Shown here one piece after another: positions 1-7,498 of a stretch of 64,000 nucleotides of DNA (its first letter is position 1; the number at the start of each line of letters is the position of its first letter). Under the pieces are notes generated by a model. The model ran no database searches and was not told the origin of the DNA. It was given only the letters and a program-made list of their open reading frames with translations. Made by a program: the position numbers and the translations under genes. The stretch is from Rhodococcus jostii NBRC 16295 (GTDB lineage: Bacteria > Actinomycetota > Actinomycetes > Mycobacteriales > Mycobacteriaceae), in assembly GCF_001894825.1 (NCBI RefSeq), contig NZ_BCWY01000025.1, positions 1 to 64,000 of the forward strand, written 5' to 3'.

Positions 1-552
1 TCACCTGCGGTCGAGGATCTCGGCGATCACGACCGTCGCGGGTCCGGACGTGCCGACCGACCCCTGCTCGACGAGGAGGCAGTCGCCGGCGTCGACCGGT
101 CCGAGGTCGGTCGTCAGTCGTCCGTCCAGGACCAGTACGAGGACGGCGACCCGACCGTCGGCGGCCACCTCGTGGACGGGCCCGAAGTCGACGACGTCCA
201 CCGAGGCGGCGGTCGTGGACCGGTGGACCATGACGTTGAACGCCTCGGTCGGCCCTGCCGCCGCACAGACGGGACCGCGTTCACCGGCGAACGGCGTCGG
301 ACGGAGGCGCCGAATCTCGGTCGGGGCACCGCCGAAGTCGAGGGACACCGGGTGGTCGCCGATCACCGTGAAGATGCGGTCCACCTCGGGGAACGGCGAG
401 AACGTCGAACTCCCGTCGAGCGTCGCGACGCTGAACCGCCACCGGGACGCGGCACCGGTGGCGATCTCCGCGGTCGTCCCCGCACCGTTCGCCCACGGGG
501 TGTTCCGGCGATCCGCGCGACGGATGATGCGGGCCTCGCGCACTGCGGTCAC
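1..552 (-). CDS. HutD/Ves family protein
   Basis: 183 residues with the HutD/Ves signature near the N-terminus (W20, N22, G23 and G25, then a T-x-E-I run), followed by the beta-rich cupin-like fold expected of the family. The length is typical. The stop codon is the first three bases of the window, so the gene is complete. HutD proteins are small cytosolic proteins often found with histidine or nitrogen utilisation genes; their biochemical role is not settled. It is divergent from the ammonium transporter, with a 192-base shared intergenic region, which suggests a nitrogen context. Confidence 0.8.
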   Translation of the reverse strand: MTAVREARIIRRADRRNTPWANGAGTTAEIATGAASRWRFSVATLDGSSTFSPFPEVDRIFTVIGDHPVSLDFGGAPTEIRRLRPTPFAGERGPVCAAAGPTEAFNVMVHRSTTAASVDVVDFGPVHEVAADGRVAVLVLVLDGRLTTDLGPVDAGDCLLVEQGSVGTSGPATVVIAEILDRR

Positions 553-744
553 AGATTCTCCTCATCAAGATGGTCCACTGTCACGATACTTTGTTTATCA
601 ACGAACGGGTACATCAATCCTTTACGCATTCGTCACGCGGCGTACTATTTTCGCAATCTCCACTTTGGTTCACTGACGATAGACATTGATTCCCAACGGC
701 GGACGCTACATGTGTCCTGCCATCCTCGATCAAGGTGGACGACT

Positions 745-2097
745 ATGAACGAAGCAGTCGCTGCGGCCGATACCGCCTGGATTCTGGCGGCCTTCACGGC
801 AGTGAGCCTCATGGTGCCGGGCCTGGCCATGTTCTACGGCGGGATGGTCAGCGTGCGCAACACGCTCAACATGGCCATGATGACGTTCGGCGCGTTCGCC
901 GTCGTCGGCGTGCTGTGGATCGTGTTCGGCTACTCGGCCGTTCTCGGAAATTCCCTCGGCGGTCTCGGCATCCTGGGCGACCCGCTCGAATTCTTCGGCT
1001 CCAGCTCACTGCTGGAGGCGCCGGCCGAACCCGGACTCCCGCCCGCGCTGATCTCCGGATTCCAGCTCCTGTTCGCCGGCATCACCGTGGCACTCATCTC
1101 GGGAGCGCTGGCCGACCGGATGAAGTTCGGTGCGTGGATGCTGTTCGCCGGACTGTGGGCCACGTTCGTCTACTTCCCCGTCGCCCACTGGGTGTTCGCG
1201 TTCGACTCCGAGGACGGATCGGTGATCGGCGGATGGATCGCCAATACACTCGGCGCCGTCGACTTCGCCGGCGGCACGGCAGTGCACATCAACGCGGGCG
1301 TTGCCGCTCTCGCCGTCGTCCTGGTTCTCGGGGCCCGCAAGACGTTCCCCGTCTCGCCGCGCCCGCACAGCCTTCCCCTGACCATGCTCGGAGCCGGCAT
1401 CCTGTTCTTCGGTTGGTTCGGGTTCAACGGCGGCTCGGCGCTGTCCGCCGGCAACAGCGCGTCCGTCGTCATCCTCAACACCGTCGCCGCGTCGTGCGCA
1501 GGCATCTGCGCGTGGCTGGTCGTCGAGAAGATGCGAGAAGGCCGGGCCACCTCACTCGGTGCCGCGTCCGGACTGATCGCCGCCCTGGTCGCCATCACGC
1601 CCGCCTGCGGCGCGGTCTCCCCCCTCGGCGCGTTGGTGGTCGGAGCCGCGGCCGGCGCCGTCTGCTGCTTCGCGGTCTCCTGGAAGTACCGACTCGGCTA
1701 CGACGACGCACTCGACGTCGTCGGCGTGCACCTGGTCGGCGGCATCCTCGGCACCGTTCTGATCGGATTCCTCGCAGATCCGGCCGCCCCCAGCGGCGCA
1801 GCGGGACTCTTCTACGGCGGCGGATTCGACGTTCTGTGGCGCCAATGTGTCGCCGTGGCAGCCGTTCTCGTCTACAGCTTCGTGATCACGCTGGTGATCG
1901 CCCTGGCACTGAAGAAGTTCATGGGCATCCGGGCCGACCAGGAAAGCGAGTACGACGGCCTCGACGTGGCCGTTCACGGCGAGACCGCATACGTGCTCGA
2001 CGCCGTCGGACTCACCGGCGCCTCGAAGCACGGCGCCGACGCGGTGCTCGGCGCAGAAGCGATCACCACCAGGGCGGTGGACCCGGCCAAGGCCTGA
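745..2097 (+). CDS. amt: Ammonium transporter (Amt/MEP family)
   Basis: 450 residues forming about 11 hydrophobic helices, as in AmtB. The N-terminal half carries the family's GLAMFYGG run, and the two pore histidines are seen near residue 181 (AVHINAG) and residue 329 (VHLVGG). I chose the ATG at 745, preceded by AAGGTGG at 732-738, rather than the much longer upstream reading frame, which lacks coding character. The protein moves ammonium or ammonia across the membrane. No glnK follows it; a hairpin terminator lies directly downstream. Ammonia scavenging or recapture would fit a locus full of amine- and amide-releasing enzymes (inference). Confidence 0.93.
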   Translation: MNEAVAAADTAWILAAFTAVSLMVPGLAMFYGGMVSVRNTLNMAMMTFGAFAVVGVLWIVFGYSAVLGNSLGGLGILGDPLEFFGSSSLLEAPAEPGLPPALISGFQLLFAGITVALISGALADRMKFGAWMLFAGLWATFVYFPVAHWVFAFDSEDGSVIGGWIANTLGAVDFAGGTAVHINAGVAALAVVLVLGARKTFPVSPRPHSLPLTMLGAGILFFGWFGFNGGSALSAGNSASVVILNTVAASCAGICAWLVVEKMREGRATSLGAASGLIAALVAITPACGAVSPLGALVVGAAAGAVCCFAVSWKYRLGYDDALDVVGVHLVGGILGTVLIGFLADPAAPSGAAGLFYGGGFDVLWRQCVAVAAVLVYSFVITLVIALALKKFMGIRADQESEYDGLDVAVHGETAYVLDAVGLTGASKHGADAVLGAEAITTRAVDPAKA

Positions 2098-2117
2098 TCC
2101 AGCGTCCGGCACAGACG

Positions 2118-2155
2118 GTGGCCCCACCCCGCAGCATTCCGCGGGGCAGGGCCAC
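2118..2155. terminator. Bidirectional hairpin terminator
   Basis: Inverted repeat with arms 2118-2132 and 2141-2155 (GTGGCCC...CCCGC against GCGGGG...GGGCCAC, one internal mismatch) and an 8-base loop. It sits between the convergent ends of amt and the AraC-domain gene, so it can serve both strands. Confidence 0.75.
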
Positions 2156-2169
2156 TGCCTGTGTTCCAG

Positions 2170-2781
2170 CTAGGTCAACCTCTGCGCCAGATTCCGAAGC
2201 CTCGCGCTGTAGTTGTTCGGCTGAGCGGAAAGGAACTGGCTCAGCACGATCAGGTCGAATTCCTCCATTGCGGCCGAATCGGCAGTAATGGAGGCATGAT
2301 TCGCCACTTCGTGCTCCAGAAGTTCGACTGCCTCCCGCCACCCACGGACAGGGGGGCTTTCCAGTTCCATCTGAGTCTCGAACCGCAGGGGTTCGCTCAG
2401 TGGAGTCCCGAGAATCTCCTGCAAGTGCTCCTCGAGGTTTCGGCGCGCCAGTCGGATGATCAGCTGGGTCTGCCCTTCGTGCCACTGCATGGTTGCCGGG
2501 CGGCCCGGCTGCAGAATCGACGCGACCGACATCGTCGAATCGAACTCCTCTGCGCCAGAGGTGATTCGGGCCGTACCCGACAGAGGAATCTGAACGACGT
2601 AGAAATCGCCGGGATCGTTCGGGTTCATCCGCGCATCGGTCCCGTAGTCGAAATAGTAGAGGCCGATCGCGCCCGCGGTGGCCAGGTGAACCGGCTCGAG
2701 GCGGTCGAAGGGCAGCGCAGCCTTGCCGTCGGACGCTATCTGAACTGTCGTTATCACGGGAACCACGACCTTTCGAACCAT
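2170..2781 (-). CDS. AraC-type N-terminal sensory domain protein lacking the DNA-binding domain
   Basis: 203 residues resembling the N-terminal cupin-like ligand domain of actinobacterial AraC regulators (the AraC_binding_2 kind). The reading ends at an N-N-Y-S-x-x-L segment, the linker after which full-length relatives continue into two helix-turn-helix motifs. No HTH is present here, and a terminator hairpin starts 15 bases past the stop, so no remnant of the missing domain survives. It may be a decayed regulator, or a stand-alone domain that binds a ligand or dimerises with a full-length AraC protein. The clean, uninterrupted frame favours a maintained protein, but this is inference. Confidence 0.7.
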   Translation of the reverse strand: MVRKVVVPVITTVQIASDGKAALPFDRLEPVHLATAGAIGLYYFDYGTDARMNPNDPGDFYVVQIPLSGTARITSGAEEFDSTMSVASILQPGRPATMQWHEGQTQLIIRLARRNLEEHLQEILGTPLSEPLRFETQMELESPPVRGWREAVELLEHEVANHASITADSAAMEEFDLIVLSQFLSAQPNNYSARLRNLAQRLT

Positions 2782-2841
2782 CCGCCACTCTACGCGCCGG
2801 CGCGGGGGTGAAGAAAGGTCGAAATCCCGATTTTGCCGTCG

Positions 2842-3507
2842 TCAGTCCTCGTGATGGTCCGGGTACGCCGTGACCGCGAGGAACCGGATGGGCAACCGCA
2901 CGAGGTCGTTGGGACCGTGCAGACCTTCGCCGTCGAGGAGCAGTGAATCACCCGGCCGCAGTGTGTACTCGGCTTCGCCGTGCCCGTAAACCATGACGCC
3001 CTCGAGCATGTAGAGCAGTTCGGTGCCTGCGTGCTGGAAGAGCGGAAACGTCTCGCTGGAGTCGGTGAGCGTGACCAGTACCGGTTCGAGTCGCTTGTGC
3101 TGCCCGCGCAGGGCGCCGAGAAGTTCGTAGTGATGCCCCACCCGGGTGCCCCGCCCGACGATGACCGCTCCGTGGCCTGCCTCGACGTACACGGCGTCGC
3201 GTGCAGTGTCGGCACCCCGGAACAGGGAGGTCACGGGCACGTCGAGCCCGGCCGCGAGACGCGCCAGCGTCGACAGGCTGCACGAGGTCTGTGAGTTCTC
3301 GATCTTCGACAGCATGGCCTTCGAGATACCGACCTTGGCCGCCATGTCGCCGACGGACAGTCCACTGGCCTTGCGGAGCGACCGGACCTGCCTGGCGATC
3401 ACCTTCTCGAGATCGGGGCCGGTCGGCGTGTCGGACGGCACCTCTCGCTCGACGGGCGCTGGGTCTCCCGTGTCGCGGTGAATCCCGGTCTCTGGTCGAG
3501 TCGTCAC
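2842..3507 (-). CDS. XRE-family regulator with C-terminal cupin
   Basis: About 221 residues from a GTG at 3507; an in-frame start further upstream at 3609 gives a longer but unlikely N-terminus. An N-terminal XRE helix-turn-helix (VRSLRKASGLSVGDMA, then SKAMLSKIEN) is followed by a cupin_2 barrel (F-x-H-A-G-T-E-x-x-Y and the later RPGD-SL strand). Such regulators usually sense a small molecule through the cupin and act on the neighbouring operon. It is divergent from the aldehyde/alcohol dehydrogenase pair, which is the likely target. A palindrome lies immediately upstream at 3517-3533. Confidence 0.85.
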   Translation of the reverse strand: MTTRPETGIHRDTGDPAPVEREVPSDTPTGPDLEKVIARQVRSLRKASGLSVGDMAAKVGISKAMLSKIENSQTSCSLSTLARLAAGLDVPVTSLFRGADTARDAVYVEAGHGAVIVGRGTRVGHHYELLGALRGQHKRLEPVLVTLTDSSETFPLFQHAGTELLYMLEGVMVYGHGEAEYTLRPGDSLLLDGEGLHGPNDLVRLPIRFLAVTAYPDHHED

Positions 3508-3516
3508 TTCCGCATC

Positions 3517-3533
3517 GTAACAGCGCTGTTTAC
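3517..3533. promoter_or_regulatory. Candidate operator of the XRE-cupin regulator
   Basis: Near-perfect palindrome built on AACAGCGCTGTT (3519-3530), extended to GTAA...TTTAC with one extra T. It is 10 bases upstream of the regulator's start and in the shared intergenic region with the aldehyde dehydrogenase gene. The role as an operator is inferred from position and symmetry. Confidence 0.45.
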
Positions 3534-3676
3534 TGTCAGGAAACCGCGACTCACCGCCCGGGCGAAGAATCGGTGCGCATACGAGCAACAAGCGTGCGCG
3601 CTCGTGCAAGACGACGCCACGATCCCGCGCGCATCCTTGTGACAGCCATCACAACACCACCGGGAGAGTTGACGCC

Positions 3677-5164
3677 ATGACCGCAGTACACGAGAACGTC
3701 AGTGCCACAGGACTTCCTGATGGAACCGCGACCGAGTTGTTCATCGGCGGGCAGTGGCGCGCGGCGTCGGGCGGCGGAACGTTCACGGATCTGAACCCGG
3801 CCACCGGTCGCCCCCTCGCCCAGATCGCGTCCGGCACCGCCCAGGACATCGACGACGCCGTCCGGGCCGCCCGCTCGCAACTGAACGGTGAATGGGGTTC
3901 ACTGCCCGGCGCCGCCCGCGGACGAATCCTGAACAAGATCGCCGACCTGATCGAACGCGACGGCGAACTCCTCGCCCGGCTCGAGGCCCTCGACGTCGGC
4001 AAGCCCGTCGGCCAGCCCACCATGCTCGACATCCCGATGGCCGCGGGCACGTTCCGCCACTTCGCCGGCTGGGCCGACAAGATCACCGGCCAGTCCATCC
4101 CGACCGCCGGCTACTTCGGCCAGCCCACCCACTCGTACACCGTCCGCGAACCGGTCGGCGTGATCGGCGCGATCGTCCCGTGGAACACCCCGCTGATGAT
4201 CTCGGCGTGGAAGATCGCCCCCGCGCTCGCCGCCGGGAACACCCTGGTGGTGAAGCCGCCGGAGGACGCACCGCTGTCGATCCTGCACCTCGCGAACCTC
4301 CTGGTGGAAGCCGGACTTCCCGCGGGCACCGTCAACATCGTGCCCGGACTGGGCGAGGTCGCCGGCGACGCGCTCGCGGCCCACCCCGGTATCGACAAGA
4401 TCAGCTTCACCGGCAGCCCCCGCGTCGGCCGGATCATCGCCAAGCGCGCCGCCGACACGTTCAAGCGGACCACCCTCGAACTCGGCGGCAAGTCCCCACA
4501 GATCATCCTTCCCGACGCCGATCTCGAGGCTGCTCTGAACGGCACCGCGATGGGGCTGTTCTTCAACCAGGGCGAGGTCTGCGCCGCGGGCACCCGCATC
4601 CTGGTGCACCGGTCGCTGTACTCGCAGGTGGTCGACGGTCTCGCCGCCGCCGCGTCCGCCCAGGTCCTCGGCGACCCGTTCGATCCGGCCACCACCATGG
4701 GTGCCCTGGTCAACGCCAAGCAGCGCGACGCCGTCCTCGGTTACATCGAGGCCGGACGCAGCGAGGGCGCCCGCGTCGTCGCCGGCGGTGGCCGCCCCGA
4801 CCTGGACGGGTTCTTCGTCCAGCCGACCATCTTCGCCGACGCGAACAACGACATGAAGATCGCGAAGGAAGAGATCTTCGGCCCCGTCGGCACCGTCATC
4901 CCGTTCGACACCACCGACGAGGCGATCGCGATCGCCAACGCCACCGACTACGGCCTGGCCGCGACCATCTGGACGCGCGACGTGTCGCACGCCCACACCC
5001 TCGCCGGCAAGGTCCGTGCCGGAGCGGTCGGGGTGAACGGGTGGGCTCCCATCGACCCCGCCCTGCCGTGGGGCGGCATGAAGACCAGCGGCACCGGCCG
5101 CGAACTCGGCTGGGCCGGAATCGAAGCCAACACCGAGGAGAAGGTTGTCACGATCGTCCTCTGA
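3677..5164 (+). CDS. NAD(P)-dependent aldehyde dehydrogenase
   Basis: 495 residues, the standard length of the soluble ALDH superfamily. The catalytic cysteine is C302 (QGEVCAAG) and the general base is E268 (LELGGKSP); the coenzyme-binding FTGSPRVG run precedes it. It oxidises an aldehyde to the acid. Start ATG 3677 follows GGGAGAG with good spacing. An alcohol dehydrogenase follows after 40 bases, so the pair could take an alcohol through the aldehyde to the acid. With a copper amine oxidase nearby, aryl-acetaldehydes are a reasonable substrate guess, but the sequence does not fix specificity. Confidence 0.92.
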   Translation: MTAVHENVSATGLPDGTATELFIGGQWRAASGGGTFTDLNPATGRPLAQIASGTAQDIDDAVRAARSQLNGEWGSLPGAARGRILNKIADLIERDGELLARLEALDVGKPVGQPTMLDIPMAAGTFRHFAGWADKITGQSIPTAGYFGQPTHSYTVREPVGVIGAIVPWNTPLMISAWKIAPALAAGNTLVVKPPEDAPLSILHLANLLVEAGLPAGTVNIVPGLGEVAGDALAAHPGIDKISFTGSPRVGRIIAKRAADTFKRTTLELGGKSPQIILPDADLEAALNGTAMGLFFNQGEVCAAGTRILVHRSLYSQVVDGLAAAASAQVLGDPFDPATTMGALVNAKQRDAVLGYIEAGRSEGARVVAGGGRPDLDGFFVQPTIFADANNDMKIAKEEIFGPVGTVIPFDTTDEAIAIANATDYGLAATIWTRDVSHAHTLAGKVRAGAVGVNGWAPIDPALPWGGMKTSGTGRELGWAGIEANTEEKVVTIVL

Positions 5165-5204
5165 GCGCCCGCAGGATCGACGTCACCGGACAGGAGCAGA
5201 CGCG

Positions 5205-6320
5205 ATGAAGACTCAGGCCGCAGTGTTGTGGGAGCCCGGTCAGCCCTGGCAGATCGAAGAACTGGAACTCGACCCACCGAAGCACGGAGAGGTGCTGCTG
5301 CAGTTGGCGGCGTCGGGGATGTGTCATTCGGACGAGCATGTCCGGGACGGCAGCCTGCCACTCGAGTACTACCCGTTCATCGGCGGCCACGAGGGCGCCG
5401 GCGTCGTGCTCGAGGTCGGACCGGGCGTCACCAGCGTCGAGAAGGGCGATCACGTCGCTCTCGGATTCATCCCGGCGTGTGGCCGGTGCCGGCAGTGCGC
5501 GACGGGGCAGTCCAGCATCTGCGATCTGGGCGCCCACCTGCTCGAAGGGTGGCAGATCTCGGACGGCACGGCGCGGCATCACGTGCATGGGAAGGACGCC
5601 GCGATCCAGTGCCTGATCGGGACGTTCTCGCCGTACACGGTGGTCAACGAGGCGTCGTGCGTCAAGATCACCAAGGACATTCCGCTCGACAAAGCCGCCC
5701 TGGTCGGCTGCGGTGTCACCACCGGCTGGGGGTCGTCGGTGTATGCCGCCGGCGTCCAGGCCGGTGAGACGGTCGTGGTGATCGGCATGGGCGGCGTCGG
5801 GTGCGGGGCGGTTCAGGGCGCCGCGCTCGCCGGGGCCCGGCACGTCGTGGTCGTCGACCCGTCGGAGTTCAAGCGGGAGCAGGCCAAGATCTTCGGCGCG
5901 ACCCATACGGCGGCGAGCATCGACGAGGCGCTGCCGCTCCTCCAGGATCTGACGTGGGGCCAACTGGCCGACAAGGTGCTCATCACCGTCGCGAACGCGA
6001 GTGGCCGCATCATCGCGCCGGCGATGAGCCTGGTGGCCAAGGGCGGCACCTGCGTCCACGTGTCGGTCGGCGACGTCACACAGAACGACGTCGATCTGAA
6101 CCTGTTCGATCTGACGGCGATGCGCAAGACTCTCAAGGGCGCGTGGTTCGGCAACGCGAACATCCGGTTCGACATCCCTCATCTGCTACGCCTGTACATG
6201 GAGGGTCAGCTGAAGCTCGACGAGATGATCACGAGGACATACACACTCGATCACATCAACGACGGCTACGAGGCCATGCGGAGGGCCGAGAACGTCCGCG
6301 GCGTCATCATGTACTCGTAG
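5205..6320 (+). CDS. Zinc-dependent alcohol dehydrogenase, NDMA-dependent type
   Basis: 371 residues of the medium-chain dehydrogenase family. It has the catalytic-zinc GMCHSDEH and GGHEGAG segments, a structural-zinc cysteine cluster (CGRCRQC followed by a further Cys), and the nucleotide-binding GMGGVGCGA. Overall sequence and length resemble the actinobacterial Rxyl_3153-like alcohol dehydrogenases, whose nicotinamide is tightly bound and assayed with NDMA. ATG 5205 is preceded by CAGGAG. It is likely co-transcribed with the upstream aldehyde dehydrogenase. The substrate is unknown. Confidence 0.88.
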   Translation: MKTQAAVLWEPGQPWQIEELELDPPKHGEVLLQLAASGMCHSDEHVRDGSLPLEYYPFIGGHEGAGVVLEVGPGVTSVEKGDHVALGFIPACGRCRQCATGQSSICDLGAHLLEGWQISDGTARHHVHGKDAAIQCLIGTFSPYTVVNEASCVKITKDIPLDKAALVGCGVTTGWGSSVYAAGVQAGETVVVIGMGGVGCGAVQGAALAGARHVVVVDPSEFKREQAKIFGATHTAASIDEALPLLQDLTWGQLADKVLITVANASGRIIAPAMSLVAKGGTCVHVSVGDVTQNDVDLNLFDLTAMRKTLKGAWFGNANIRFDIPHLLRLYMEGQLKLDEMITRTYTLDHINDGYEAMRRAENVRGVIMYS

Positions 6321-6332
6321 ATCGGCACAGTC

Positions 6333-6367
6333 GGGAGCGGTGGGGCGCTGCACGCTCCGCCGCTCCC
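6333..6367. terminator. Hairpin terminator after the alcohol dehydrogenase
   Basis: Strong GC-rich stem of about 15 bp (GGGAGCGG...CCGCTCCC, two mismatches) with a 5-base loop, 12 bases past the alcohol dehydrogenase stop and before the SMR gene. There is no T-run, as is usual in actinobacteria. Confidence 0.6.
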
Positions 6368-6386
6368 GCCATGGTTCCCTGTCCCC

Positions 6387-6707
6387 ATGCCGTACGTGTT
6401 CCTGCTTGCCGCGATCGCCGCCGAGGTCTTCGGAACGAGTCTGCTGAAGTCCACCGAGGGCTTCACCCGGCTCTGGCCGACGGTCGGGTGCCTCACCGGC
6501 TACATTGTCGCGTTCGTGTTCCTGTCGCAGGCGGTCAAGACGGTGCCGGTCGGGATCGCCTACGCCATGTGGTCGGGGCTCGGGACGGCGGCGATCGTCG
6601 CGATCGGCGCCGCATTCCTCGGTGAGCCGCTGACCGCGACGAAGATCTTCGGCCTGGGTCTCGTCGTCTCGGGAGTGGTCGTTCTCAATCTCGGCGGGGC
6701 TCATTGA
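6387..6707 (+). CDS. Small multidrug resistance (SMR) family transporter
   Basis: 106 residues with four hydrophobic helices. E13 in helix 1 (AAIAAEVFG) is the membrane-embedded glutamate that couples protons to drug or guanidinium export in EmrE-type proteins. The GIAYAMWSGLG run of helix 3 is also typical. Length matches the family. The upstream ribosome site is weak and a terminator lies just ahead, so it probably has its own promoter. The TetR gene starts 40 bases downstream on the same strand and might control it. Confidence 0.9.
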   Translation: MPYVFLLAAIAAEVFGTSLLKSTEGFTRLWPTVGCLTGYIVAFVFLSQAVKTVPVGIAYAMWSGLGTAAIVAIGAAFLGEPLTATKIFGLGLVVSGVVVLNLGGAH

Positions 6708-6747
6708 TACCGTGGTCGCATGATCGCTGGTGGGGCAGGTACGCGTC

Positions 6748-7329
6748 GTGCCTAAGCTCGTGGATCACGACGAACGTCGGCGAAGCATCACCGCCGCTGC
6801 CTGGCGGCTGATCGCCGCCCGCGGCATCGACGCGGCCAACATGCGTGACATCGCAACGGAGGCCGGGTACACCAACGGCGCCCTGAGCCATTATTTCGCC
6901 GGCAAGGACGAAATCCTCCGGACGTCGTACGAGCACATCTCGGAGGCCACCGATCGCCGGATCACGGAGGCGCTCGGCGACGCGACCGGGCTGGACGCCC
7001 TGCGCATCCTCTGCCGCGAAGTGATGCCGATCAACGAGGAGCAACTCCTCGAAGCCCGGATCGCCGCGTCGCTGTGGCCTCGGGCCATGTACGACGAGCA
7101 GATGGCCGCCACCAACCGCCGGACGATGGACAACTGGCGTGAGCAGATGGCCGTCTTCCTGGAGCAGGCACGCGCGGAGGGCACCGTCGGCGACATCGAC
7201 GTCAGCATCGTGGTGGAGCAACTCCTGAACATGATGATGGGCATGCAGATTCTCGGTGTCCTCACACCGGGCGAGACGTCGGCGGCACGCCAGCTGGAGA
7301 TGCTCGAGCAGTTCGTCGCCTCACTCTGA
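6748..7329 (+). CDS. TetR-family transcriptional regulator (BetI-like)
   Basis: 193 residues from GTG 6748 (MPKLVDHDERRR, a common TetR opening); an in-frame GTG at 6730 is less likely. The N-terminal HTH is clear (MRDIATEAGYTNGALSHYFAGKDE). The C-terminal ligand domain resembles BetI/TetR_C_6. A 14-base perfect palindrome in the gap before the amine oxidase is a plausible binding site, so amine oxidation is the likely regulated function, with SMR export as an alternative. Confidence 0.88.
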   Translation: MPKLVDHDERRRSITAAAWRLIAARGIDAANMRDIATEAGYTNGALSHYFAGKDEILRTSYEHISEATDRRITEALGDATGLDALRILCREVMPINEEQLLEARIAASLWPRAMYDEQMAATNRRTMDNWREQMAVFLEQARAEGTVGDIDVSIVVEQLLNMMMGMQILGVLTPGETSAARQLEMLEQFVASL

Positions 7330-7381
7330 GGCGGCGGCTCCACCAAAATCGTTGTCCCGGAATCCGATAGAGTCCGATTTT

Positions 7382-7395
7382 TGACCGAACGGTCA
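7382..7395. promoter_or_regulatory. Candidate TetR operator upstream of the amine oxidase
   Basis: Perfect palindrome TGACCGAACGGTCA, lying 53 bases after the TetR stop and 104 bases before the amine oxidase start. TetR proteins bind such short palindromes. Assignment to this regulator is inferred from proximity. Confidence 0.5.
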
Positions 7396-7498
7396 GTATG
7401 TTCGGGGCGGAAACTCACTGTTTACACGAGGGCACCGCGGCTGTAACGTACGTCACTAAGCTTTTTATTCAACACCCGTAGAACCAAAGGATCGCGAC

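Noticed and set aside
735..2288. Long open frame of about 517 residues in a second frame over amt
   Set aside because: Arg-rich shadow of the high-GC amt gene, without a ribosome site or recognisable features.
6748..7329. The TetR gene as PaaR
   Set aside because: It is 26 kb from the paa promoters, and its nearest palindrome (TGACCGAACGGTCA) has a 2-base centre rather than the 6-base spacing of the paa sites.
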